From positions 1 through 33,633 of the forward strand of contig CADAKI010000007.1 in assembly GCA_902788485.1 (NCBI GenBank): a stretch of 33,633 nucleotides of DNA. The letters run 5' to 3'. Of the stretch, positions 15,352-22,284 are shown in pieces. The notes beneath the pieces are model-generated. The model made no database searches. It saw nothing but the letters and a program-made list of their open reading frames with translations, and was not told the origin of the DNA. The stretch comes from an uncultured Pseudomonadota bacterium (GTDB taxonomy: Bacteria; Pseudomonadota; Alphaproteobacteria; Rs-D84). The stretch's first letter is position 1. The number at the start of each line of letters is the position of its first letter. A program made the translations under genes and the position numbers.

Positions 15352-16365
15352 ATGTTTGAAGAATCTTTAATCGTGCAAAGTGCAATCAGTGCATTTAACA
15401 ATGCGGCGTTGGCGGCACCGGCATTTTTTTGGTGGGCTGTATTGATGGCGCCGTTGTTTTTTGTTGTATATAAATACGGCAATAAAATCCTGGATATGAT
15501 TGGGTGGCAACGCAATACATTGCAATTACGTATTATAAAATGGACGGTTGGATTGTCCGTTGTTTGGATGGTTTTGTTTGGTGGAAATTATAATGTTTTG
15601 CGCGATGCGGAAACTGTGCTGCCGTTTGTGACGGGGGTGGTTGCGTTTATGGGAATGTGTTTTTTTGGGTTTATGACACGCGATATAAAATTGCCAAAAT
15701 GGCGCGATATGACCCGTCGTGACAAAATTAAATTCTTATTTTTATGTGCGGTTTTGTTGGGAATTATTGGATTGACAGATACGCATAAATGGTGGGGACC
15801 TGTTTTGCAAATTGTGGCGTTTGTTGGTGGGGCTTGGTTTGGGCGCCGTATGAAGTATAATTTGCGGGTTGTGCCGTTTGTGTCGGTGTTTTTGTTTTTA
15901 TTTGTGACCATGATTCTGATGCAACCCGAATTTTTCAGATATGGCCAGTTGGGAAATTTAACAATTTTACATTTGGTTGGTGTTTTGTTGGTTGGTTTGC
16001 CGATTGTTGATATGATGGTTTTGCGAAATACCCGGGCATGCGGCAAAATTTATAACAGTGCATTTGTTAAATTAAAATGGATGCTGCGGTGTTTGGTTGC
16101 GTTGTCTGGGGTTTTATTTGTTATGACGGAATCTGTGCCGGTGTTTGTGGGATTGACGTGTTTGGCGGGGTGTTTGGCATGGTTAAAGATTGTGCATGCG
16201 CATAGTAGTGATATTCCCGAACATTTGGCAGACAGGTTATTAATGTTGTCATTGTTTTGCTTTGGCGTGATTACGGTTATGCCGGTTGTGTCGATTTTGG
16301 CGATTTTGGGATGGTGCGCCATGCCACACGGGGATTTCGTCCGCGAGGTTCGGTTCTTGTTATAA
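15352..16365 (+). CDS. Polytopic inner-membrane protein of unknown function
   Basis: I do not recognise this 337-residue protein. It has roughly nine hydrophobic segments (including about 20-40, 62-78, 84-105, 126-145, 148-165, 172-192, 205-225, 245-275 and 305-325) separated by short basic loops, such as MTRRDKIKF and FGRRMKYN, which would face the cytoplasm. No catalytic or transport motif stands out. AAAAGG lies 8 nt before the ATG at 15352; the open frame extends further upstream into the divergent gene. It precedes lpxA by 82 bp on the same strand and could be co-transcribed with the lipid A genes, but a link in function is only a guess. Confidence 0.8.
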   Translation: MFEESLIVQSAISAFNNAALAAPAFFWWAVLMAPLFFVVYKYGNKILDMIGWQRNTLQLRIIKWTVGLSVVWMVLFGGNYNVLRDAETVLPFVTGVVAFMGMCFFGFMTRDIKLPKWRDMTRRDKIKFLFLCAVLLGIIGLTDTHKWWGPVLQIVAFVGGAWFGRRMKYNLRVVPFVSVFLFLFVTMILMQPEFFRYGQLGNLTILHLVGVLLVGLPIVDMMVLRNTRACGKIYNSAFVKLKWMLRCLVALSGVLFVMTESVPVFVGLTCLAGCLAWLKIVHAHSSDIPEHLADRLLMLSLFCFGVITVMPVVSILAILGWCAMPHGDFVREVRFLL

Positions 16366-16447
16366 TTTGTTATATTTCTTGAATACCAATTTGTTGCAAA
16401 TTAGTGTAATATTGGCGTGTTTAATAATAAAAGTAAGGTAAAAAAGC

Positions 16448-17254
16448 ATGTCTGATATTCATCCAACGGCAATTATCAAAGATGGCGCAGTTATCGGGGC
16501 GGATTGTAAAATTGGCCCGGGTTGTGTGATTGGTCCAAATGTTGTTTTGGGCGATCGTGTTGAATTGGTCGCAAATGTTATTATTGATGGAAAAACCAGT
16601 ATTGGTGATGATTCTATTGTTTATCCGTTTGCGGTGTTGGGCGTGATGAGCCAGGATTTAAAATGGCAAGACGAATCCACAATGACCGGTTTGCGTATTG
16701 GTAAACGGTGTAAAATTCGTGAGTATGTGACTATACATTCGGGAACACCGGCATCGGACGGAACGGAAATCGGTGACGATTGTCAAATTATGGTAAATGC
16801 GCATGTCGGCCACGATTGCAAAATTGGAAACAGTGTTGTGATGTCTAACCTGGTTCAGGTTGCCGGTCATGTCGAGGTTGAAGATTTTGTTATCTTATCG
16901 GGTGGCGCCATGGTGTTGCAATTTGTGCGTATTGGTCGTAATGCCTTTATTGCGGGGATGTCCGGGGTTGGAAACGATGTGTTGCCTTATGCGATTTATG
17001 AAGGTATGGGTGGTCGCGCGGTTTATCGGACAATCAATCGTGTGGGGTTGATGCGGCATGGATTCACCAATGAAGATATGCATGCGATTCACTCTGTGTA
17101 TTCGGCGGTATTTCGTGATACAGACGGCACAGTTGAAGAAAGATTAAATCGTGTTCGCAAGGAAGTAAAAAATAATAAATACGCGATGGATGCGATTGAT
17201 TTTATAGAAAATCGTTCAAAACGTGGAATTGGAACATCTAAACATGCCGAATAA
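16448..17254 (+). CDS. lpxA: UDP-N-acetylglucosamine acyltransferase (lipid A step 1)
   Basis: This 268-residue cytoplasmic enzyme transfers a 3-hydroxyacyl chain from ACP to UDP-GlcNAc, the first step of lipid A synthesis. The N-terminal two thirds are hexapeptide repeats of a left-handed beta-helix (IGADCKIGPGCVIGPNVVLG). The catalytic histidine lies in NAHVGHDCKIGN, matching E. coli H125 in its AHDC context. A helical C-terminal domain follows (TINRVGLMRHGFT). One oddity is that the family's VHQF segment reads VLQF here, so the residue equivalent to E. coli H144 is Leu. An AAGG ribosome-binding site lies upstream. lpxB overlaps the end by 11 bp; the usual lpxD-fabZ neighbours are absent. 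Confidence 0.94.
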   Translation: MSDIHPTAIIKDGAVIGADCKIGPGCVIGPNVVLGDRVELVANVIIDGKTSIGDDSIVYPFAVLGVMSQDLKWQDESTMTGLRIGKRCKIREYVTIHSGTPASDGTEIGDDCQIMVNAHVGHDCKIGNSVVMSNLVQVAGHVEVEDFVILSGGAMVLQFVRIGRNAFIAGMSGVGNDVLPYAIYEGMGGRAVYRTINRVGLMRHGFTNEDMHAIHSVYSAVFRDTDGTVEERLNRVRKEVKNNKYAMDAIDFIENRSKRGIGTSKHAE

Positions 17255-18371
17255 AAAAACAATATTCATTATCGCGGGCGAAGTTTCTGGGGATGTGTTG
17301 GGCGCCAATATTATGCGCGAATTGCCCGGGTTTAATTTTGTTGGTGTTGGCGGTCAAAACATGTGTGATGCCGGATTAAAATCCATATTTCCAATGTCTG
17401 ATTTGGCGGTTATGGGTATTGTGGAAGTTTTGGCGAATGCGCGCACATTGAAACGCCGCATACGCGACACAATTCAAAAAATTATTGATGTGCGCCCCTG
17501 TCTGGTGCTGACGATTGATTCGCCGGGATTTGCGCGCAGTGTGATAGATGGTTTAAAAAAATCGCGTGCGGGTCGTGATTTAATTCGTGATGGAATGCGT
17601 TTTTATCATGTTGTTGCGCCCCAGGTTTGGGCCTGGCGTCCGGGACGCGCGAAAAAATATGCAAAAACATTTGATAAATTATATGCGTTTTTCGATTTCG
17701 AGGTGCCCTATTTCACGCGGTATGGATTGGAAACGATTGCCGTGGGGCATCCGATTGCAGATAATATAATTGGAAAATATGCGGCAAAAAACCCAAAAGG
17801 GAAAAAGATTGTGGCACTGATGCCTGGCAGTCGCAGGTCCGAGGTTAAAAAATTAATGCCTGTATTTCGTGATTTTGTTGGGATGATTGGCGATAAATAT
17901 AAATTTGTTATACCAACGGTTGAAACCACCGATACTATTGTACGCGATATGGTTGCTGATTGGACGGTACGACCCGAGATTATATCGTCACAAGATAGGT
18001 ATAAATTATACGAAAAAACATATATTGCTGTTGCCGCCAGTGGGACTGTATCGGTGGAACTCTCGATGGTGCATGTGCCGGCGATAATTGTTTATCGGAT
18101 GAATTGGCTGACGACAATAATCGGAAAAATATTGGTTCATGTTCAATGGGTGTCGTTGGTGAATATATTATTGAATCGTTCGGTATATCCAGAATTGTTG
18201 GGTGCGGCGGCGTCGGCAAAAAATATTTTGCGCGAATTTAACCGTATCGCAACGGATGGTGTGGCGCGCCGGCAAATGGTAGATGAATTAAAATCTGCGG
18301 ATAAATTGTGGCGACCGGACAATAAATCTGTGGGTGCGCGAATTGCCATGGATATAAAAAAATCTATATAA
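17244..18371 (+). CDS. lpxB: Lipid A disaccharide synthase
   Basis: This 375-residue peripheral membrane glycosyltransferase (GT19) joins UDP-2,3-diacylglucosamine to lipid X to form the lipid A disaccharide. Motifs follow the family order: GEVSGD near the N-terminus (usually GEASGD), TIDSPGF, PQVWAWRPGRAKK, GHPIAD, MPGSRRSEV and ASGTVSVEL. I chose the ATG at 17244, which overlaps lpxA by 11 bp; a GTG at 17223 in the same frame would add seven residues ahead of the usual start. The intergenic lpxI or fabZ genes seen in many alphaproteobacteria are not between lpxA and lpxB here. A strong terminator follows. Confidence 0.95.
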   Translation: MPNKKTIFIIAGEVSGDVLGANIMRELPGFNFVGVGGQNMCDAGLKSIFPMSDLAVMGIVEVLANARTLKRRIRDTIQKIIDVRPCLVLTIDSPGFARSVIDGLKKSRAGRDLIRDGMRFYHVVAPQVWAWRPGRAKKYAKTFDKLYAFFDFEVPYFTRYGLETIAVGHPIADNIIGKYAAKNPKGKKIVALMPGSRRSEVKKLMPVFRDFVGMIGDKYKFVIPTVETTDTIVRDMVADWTVRPEIISSQDRYKLYEKTYIAVAASGTVSVELSMVHVPAIIVYRMNWLTTIIGKILVHVQWVSLVNILLNRSVYPELLGAAASAKNILREFNRIATDGVARRQMVDELKSADKLWRPDNKSVGARIAMDIKKSI

Positions 18372-18402
18372 AAAACGGCGAAAAAAATCGCCGTTTTTTT
18401 TG
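18371..18402. terminator. Bidirectional terminator between lpxB and the 928-residue secreted protein gene
   Basis: The hairpin AAAAACGGCGA (18371-18381) / TCGCCGTTTTT (18388-18398) has an A-run on the left and an eight-T run on the right. It serves lpxB and the convergent gene ending at 18429. Confidence 0.88.
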
Positions 18403-18428
18403 TTGTGTTTAATGAATAGTTGCCCTTT

Positions 18429-21215
18429 TTAGCCATTTGGAAAATTGTCGTTCATCAGTTCGGTTGATGTCTTTTGTGGCGGTACAGATTTTGTGGTGCC
18501 GTTTTCTGTTTTTTCACATTGTTCTGTGCCAGCATTATATGTGTAATCGTTCGGACAACATATGTCGTTTGTTTCTGTCCAGTTTGATGGGCAATTTGCA
18601 CATTCGCCCGATGATGTCAGTGGCACACCAAACGGACACACCTGGTTTTTATTGTTAACGTTCGCGTTGCACCAATCTTGTTCGGTTGGCGATGTGGTGT
18701 TTTCACTGTATGGCCATTTTGTGAACGCATTTGTTCGTGTTGGGGTTTGTGGGTTGCTGGCATCTGTTATATACCAATTATATGTATTTGTGTCAGCAAT
18801 AGAACAATCGTTGTTTAAACCGTTTGTGGTTATTTGTTCAATCGTATAAGAGCCATTGCCCCGACCAGATACCAAATAGTTTACCAATGGTTGTGATGGG
18901 AATGTTGCAACACAACGCGTTGTTGTGCCGTTGTTGCTGCGCCGGCCACCGTTTTCCCAACACAGGCACGCACCCCACGATTGCACATCGACGGTTGTGT
19001 TATAATCGCGTGGACACATGTTTTCGTATTTTATTGTTGTCACAGGTTCAAATGCTAGTGATACCGGAGAAGATGTAGGCAAATCTTGTATGGGTATTAA
19101 AGATGAATTGTTGTTTGTTATTCTACCAACATACGGATATGTTGTTATTTCTTTGCCGATGCTGTAATCTTGATATAAATAATTATACCGGCTGTTTGCA
19201 TCGTTAAATGTTGCGGTGCAAAATGATGTGTTGCTGTAATTATCACTGTATAATGCAAGATTTTGAATATTCATAAATGCGCCGTCCAGGTTCGTGCAAC
19301 CGGTTTGTAAAATGTCAATGACTTGGTTATAAACCTCGGTTGCAATGCCTGTTGAACGCAATAAACGCGATTGACTGTTATATGCATATTTTTGATAAAT
19401 TGCCGCATCTGGATAATAATCGAATCCGCCAAATACTTCATCTATGTTTTCGACACACGCATCAATTTCCGCCAGTTGTTTTGCACATTCAGATACATAT
19501 CCCGGTTTTTTATTACCACCCGCGTCATATTCATATAGTGCAAACCATTTTGGTGCGTCGCCCGATGCAAACAGACCGCCAGATGGGTTATAAAAGTTTT
19601 CATAATTTTTACCGCCATAATTGTCAAAACACTGTTGAACAACGGCGCGACACGCGGTCAAAGAATCCGTATCATGACGATGTGCAATGTAATCTTGGAC
19701 GATATTGCCGTCAAACATGTTGTTGCAAGACGAAATGTAATCGGAACATAAACTGCTGTTTAATTTTAATATGTTTGGATTTAATACGGTTGTTTGTGCG
19801 GCAACCAATCCCTGCATTGCATTGGTCATTGCGGTAGAACCGTTCATATAACATGCCGATACAAAATCAAAACACCCTTGCTTTATCTCGTCAACCTTGG
19901 ACTGTTGGGCATAGTAAATATCCAATAATGCCTTGTTCAAATAATCAGTCCATGCGGTGTCGGCATCGTCATAACATTTGTCCAATGCCGGTTCGGCAAA
20001 TTGTTTAACACGCTTTTCAAAGTTTGTGACAAATGTTCTGTTATTCGGATTTTGTGCCAATTTTTGGTCGGCATTGCTGCGGCCGGTACTGAATGTTAAC
20101 ATCGTTCCCAATTTATAGAAATCAACCACACCGGCGATTGGTGCACCGGTTGAAACATCAATGTATTCGCCGTTGTCCAGGCATTTATGATAATTTTTTC
20201 CGCATACTTCTTCACTGATGATTGCGGATTCGATGTTTGCAATACATGTGGCAATGTCATCAGAATTATGTGTGCGATGATTTTCTGCGCGTGCCATGTC
20301 CAGCATTGCACCACTTTCACGGATTGCCGCATGTGTTTCTTTTTGTTTGGTGTTAATTGCGGTTTGAACCGTGTTGCAATCTTGTTCGATTGCCATCAGA
20401 TATGCGTTAACCGCACGTTGCAATGATGCATTGTTGCAATTTTTCGCGACCGCCGTGCGACATTGTGGATATACCGCCGAATATAATGCACGACCATTAT
20501 ACAATGCGATGGTTTGACCAACATCGTTTGTGCCAAACGAATTGGCGGTATCAAAAGATAAATCAATACTGTTTAAATCAGACAGTTTGTTATTTTCAAC
20601 GCGACTGTCATTACCACGGATTGAATTCATTATCGCGGTTAATAATGCGGCAGATGCGGATTTGTCGCGCATTAATGCCAATTCACCTTCGGATGCGGTG
20701 TTCATTGCCGTGGCCTGGGCGGCGGTTTTGCCAACAATGTCCAAGTTTTCGTTAAACGCCGTTAATTGTTCGCCCGCGCGGGTCAGATTTTCACGCGCAG
20801 ATTGCAGTGATGTGATACGGTCACTGCATGAACAGCGACGGTATTCGTCGTTTTTTAATTGGCAAAATTGGTCCATGCATGCAAAATATGCGGTTTTGCA
20901 TTGTTCGTATTCGGCGCCCGTCCGTGTGTCGGTTGTGGCACGCGCAATTGTTGTTGTGCGTGCGGATGTGGATGCCGTCCGGTTGGATGTTATGCGCGAT
21001 GTGGAGTTGGTATTTGATGTGGTTGGTGTTGCACGCACAGATGTTTTTTGTGTTGCAACCCGGACAGATGGGCGTGATGTGACAGTTTTTGTTTTTACCC
21101 GTTGGGTCGTTGTCGCACCCCGCATTGTTTGTGGTGTGCTTTGTACGCGCGGCGCGGCAATGCCGCCCGTTGTGAAAACCAAGCAGAAAACTAATGTTAT
21201 TCCAATCCTTCTCAT
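18429..21215 (-). CDS. Large secreted Cys-rich protein of unknown function
   Basis: I do not recognise this 928-residue protein. It begins with a signal peptide (MRRIGITLVFCLVFTTGGIAA). About 75 residues of Thr/Ser/Arg low-complexity sequence follow, then a long helical-looking region that starts with a Cys-rich segment (EQCKTAYFACMDQFC..CSC) and carries cysteines at wide intervals. The last 120 residues hold a compact Cys-rich part (VCPFGVPLTSSGECANCPSN..ICCPNDYTYNAGTEQC) and a polar tail. Disulfide bonding in the periplasm or at the surface is likely. The ATG at 21215 is preferred over an upstream TTG at 21236 because it starts the signal peptide directly. The gene is transcribed alone, opposite a tRNA operon. 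Confidence 0.88.
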   Translation of the reverse strand: MRRIGITLVFCLVFTTGGIAAPRVQSTPQTMRGATTTQRVKTKTVTSRPSVRVATQKTSVRATPTTSNTNSTSRITSNRTASTSARTTTIARATTDTRTGAEYEQCKTAYFACMDQFCQLKNDEYRRCSCSDRITSLQSARENLTRAGEQLTAFNENLDIVGKTAAQATAMNTASEGELALMRDKSASAALLTAIMNSIRGNDSRVENNKLSDLNSIDLSFDTANSFGTNDVGQTIALYNGRALYSAVYPQCRTAVAKNCNNASLQRAVNAYLMAIEQDCNTVQTAINTKQKETHAAIRESGAMLDMARAENHRTHNSDDIATCIANIESAIISEEVCGKNYHKCLDNGEYIDVSTGAPIAGVVDFYKLGTMLTFSTGRSNADQKLAQNPNNRTFVTNFEKRVKQFAEPALDKCYDDADTAWTDYLNKALLDIYYAQQSKVDEIKQGCFDFVSACYMNGSTAMTNAMQGLVAAQTTVLNPNILKLNSSLCSDYISSCNNMFDGNIVQDYIAHRHDTDSLTACRAVVQQCFDNYGGKNYENFYNPSGGLFASGDAPKWFALYEYDAGGNKKPGYVSECAKQLAEIDACVENIDEVFGGFDYYPDAAIYQKYAYNSQSRLLRSTGIATEVYNQVIDILQTGCTNLDGAFMNIQNLALYSDNYSNTSFCTATFNDANSRYNYLYQDYSIGKEITTYPYVGRITNNNSSLIPIQDLPTSSPVSLAFEPVTTIKYENMCPRDYNTTVDVQSWGACLCWENGGRRSNNGTTTRCVATFPSQPLVNYLVSGRGNGSYTIEQITTNGLNNDCSIADTNTYNWYITDASNPQTPTRTNAFTKWPYSENTTSPTEQDWCNANVNNKNQVCPFGVPLTSSGECANCPSNWTETNDICCPNDYTYNAGTEQCEKTENGTTKSVPPQKTSTELMNDNFPNG

Positions 21216-21226
21216 ATCTGATAAAA

Positions 21227-21256
21227 ATTCTAGCAAATTTCAGAAAACCGTGGCAA
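21227..21256 (-). promoter_or_regulatory. Promoter of the 928-residue secreted protein gene
   Basis: On the minus strand TTGCCA (21256-21251) and TAGAAT (21232-21227) are separated by 18 bp. Eleven bases follow to the ATG at 21215, predicting a leader of about five bases. Confidence 0.55.
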
Positions 21257-21319
21257 GCAAATTATCATTGTTTTTTGGTAATAATTTATAATTTTGTGAA
21301 AAATTTTTATAAAAAAATG

Positions 21320-21348
21320 TTGCTTTTTTTATTGTGATGGGTTATTAT
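21320..21348 (+). promoter_or_regulatory. Promoter of the four-tRNA operon
   Basis: TTGCTT (21320-21325) and TATTAT (21343-21348) are separated by 17 bp, about 50 bp upstream of the first tRNA. No other promoter-like sequence is evident between the tRNA genes. Confidence 0.7.
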
Positions 21349-21397
21349 GTGCAACGCATTTGTATGCGTGGGTCATATGGCAGCATACGAGTTTTAT

Positions 21398-21482
21398 GGG
21401 CATATGGCGGAATTGGTAGACGCGCCAGTTTCAGGTACTGGTGGGGCAACCCATGGAAGTTCGAGTCTTCTTATGCCCACCA
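21398..21482 (+). tRNA. tRNA-Leu (anticodon CAG), CCA encoded
   Basis: An 85-nt class II tRNA. The acceptor is GGGCATA (21398-21404) with TATGCCC (21472-21478), then A and CCA. Anticodon stem CCAGT/ACTGG encloses loop TTCAGGT, giving CAG. The variable arm GGGGCAACCC is the long type expected for leucine. It reads CUG codons. Confidence 0.95.
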
Positions 21483-21496
21483 AAAGTAAAAGTTCT

Positions 21497-21572
21497 GGGG
21501 TTGTAGCTCAGTTGATAGAGCGCTACGTTCGCATCGTAGAGGTCGTGGGTTTGAGTCCCATCAGCTCCACCA
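21497..21572 (+). tRNA. tRNA-Ala (anticodon CGC), CCA encoded
   Basis: A 76-nt cloverleaf with acceptor GGGGTTG (21497-21503) / CAGCTCC (21562-21568). The acceptor contains the G3:U70 wobble pair that marks alanine tRNAs. Anticodon stem CTACG/CGTAG encloses TTCGCAT, giving CGC, which reads GCG, a frequent alanine codon in the genes here. Confidence 0.95.
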
Positions 21573-21603
21573 TCCTTCGCTAAAGCTTTGGGTGGCAGGT
21601 CAC
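21571..21603 (+). repeat. tRNA 3'-flank repeat, copy 1
   Basis: The 33 bases starting at the CCA end of tRNA-Ala match the 3' flank of tRNA-Leu(TAA) (21745-21776) at most positions, ending GGGTGGCAGG(T/C)CAC. In both copies GGGTGG can pair with the CCACC(C/A) at the tRNA end, giving a hairpin over the 3' terminus. Confidence 0.6.
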
Positions 21604-21659
21604 GGTTTTATTGGTGGCATGTCATCGAAAGCCCGGCAAAAAATAATATAAAAAGTCCT

Positions 21660-21746
21660 GGGGATATGGCGGAATGGTAGACGCTGAGGACTTAAAATCC
21701 TTTGATCATTGCGATCGTGTGGGTTCAAGTCCCACTATCCCCACCA
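21660..21746 (+). tRNA. tRNA-Leu (anticodon TAA), CCA encoded
   Basis: An 87-nt class II tRNA. The acceptor is GGGGATA (21660-21666) / TATCCCC (21736-21742), then A and CCA. Loop CTTAAAA gives anticodon TAA, and a long variable arm is present. It reads UUA and, by wobble, the UUG codons that are abundant in these genes. Confidence 0.95.
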
Positions 21747-21776
21747 CCCTTTGCCAATGCTATGGGTGGCAGGCCA
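21745..21776 (+). repeat. tRNA 3'-flank repeat, copy 2
   Basis: This is the second copy of the sequence following tRNA-Ala. CCACCC at the tRNA end (21742-21749 region) can pair with GGGTGG (21764-21769). It lacks a T-run, so it is more likely a processing signal or a relic of tRNA duplication than a terminator. Confidence 0.6.
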
Positions 21777-21801
21777 CAGATTATGGCCATAATAAAGTTT
21801 T

Positions 21802-21878
21802 GGATGTGTAGCTCAGTTGGTTAGAGCGCTTCGTTCACATCGAAGAGGTCGTTGGTTCGAGTCCAATCTCATCCACCA
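21802..21878 (+). tRNA. tRNA-Val (anticodon CAC), CCA encoded
   Basis: A 77-nt cloverleaf. The acceptor is GGATGTG (21802-21808) / CTCATCC (21868-21874), with one U-U mismatch at the sixth pair, then A and CCA. Anticodon stem CTTCG/CGAAG encloses TTCACAT, giving CAC, for GUG codons. It complements the tRNA-Val(GAC) at 371-447. Confidence 0.94.
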
Positions 21879-21885
21879 CCAATAA

Positions 21886-21916
21886 AAATACCGCCATATC
21901 GGCGGTATTTGTTTTG
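21886..21916. terminator. Bidirectional terminator of tRNA operon and secreted-protein operon
   Basis: A perfect 10-bp stem, AAATACCGCC (21886-21895) / GGCGGTATTT (21901-21910), has T-rich sequence on both outer sides. It lies between tRNA-Val and the convergent small gene ending at 21923. Confidence 0.85.
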
Positions 21917-21922
21917 TGATTT

Positions 21923-22225
21923 TTATCGTAATCCCATTTTACGACAGCATGCGTTTGCGGCATCTTGCCATGTTTGATATGTGGTGTTTGTGTTGCGTAA
22001 ATCGCGCCATACGTCCCATGTTGTGCAATTATTATTTATACATTTCGCATATCGGCGTAATGCGCATGTTTCGTTTGATATTTGTCCCGTTGGTGTTGTG
22101 CATTTTACCACAATATTTTGGTTGCGAGCGTCGCCCACACCAATTTCATTAGACGATATTTTTTGATACGCAAATGCGTTGTTGTATATAAAAAGTGTAA
22201 ACAAACAAATAAATAATTTTTTCAT
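21923..22225 (-). CDS. Small secreted six-Cys protein
   Basis: I do not recognise this 100-residue protein. It has a clear signal peptide (MKKLFICLFTLFIYNNAFA, cut about residue 19) and a mature part of about 80 residues with six cysteines (KCTTP, ETCAL, AKCINNNC and ACC near the end), enough for three disulfides. AGGGGA lies 5 nt before the ATG. It is the last gene of the minus-strand operon, 59 bp after the muramidase-domain gene, and is followed by a strong terminator. It could be a small partner, inhibitor or structural subunit; nothing in the sequence decides. Confidence 0.85.
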   Translation of the reverse strand: MKKLFICLFTLFIYNNAFAYQKISSNEIGVGDARNQNIVVKCTTPTGQISNETCALRRYAKCINNNCTTWDVWRDLRNTNTTYQTWQDAANACCRKMGLR

Positions 22226-22284
22226 AATGTCCCCTAACCTGGATTTATTATAAACGAGATTTATATATTAAATCAACAAGGTTT

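Noticed and set aside
20530..21291. 253-codon open frame on the plus strand
   Set aside because: It is antisense to the N-terminal part of the 928-residue secreted protein, which has a signal peptide, promoter and full-length frame.
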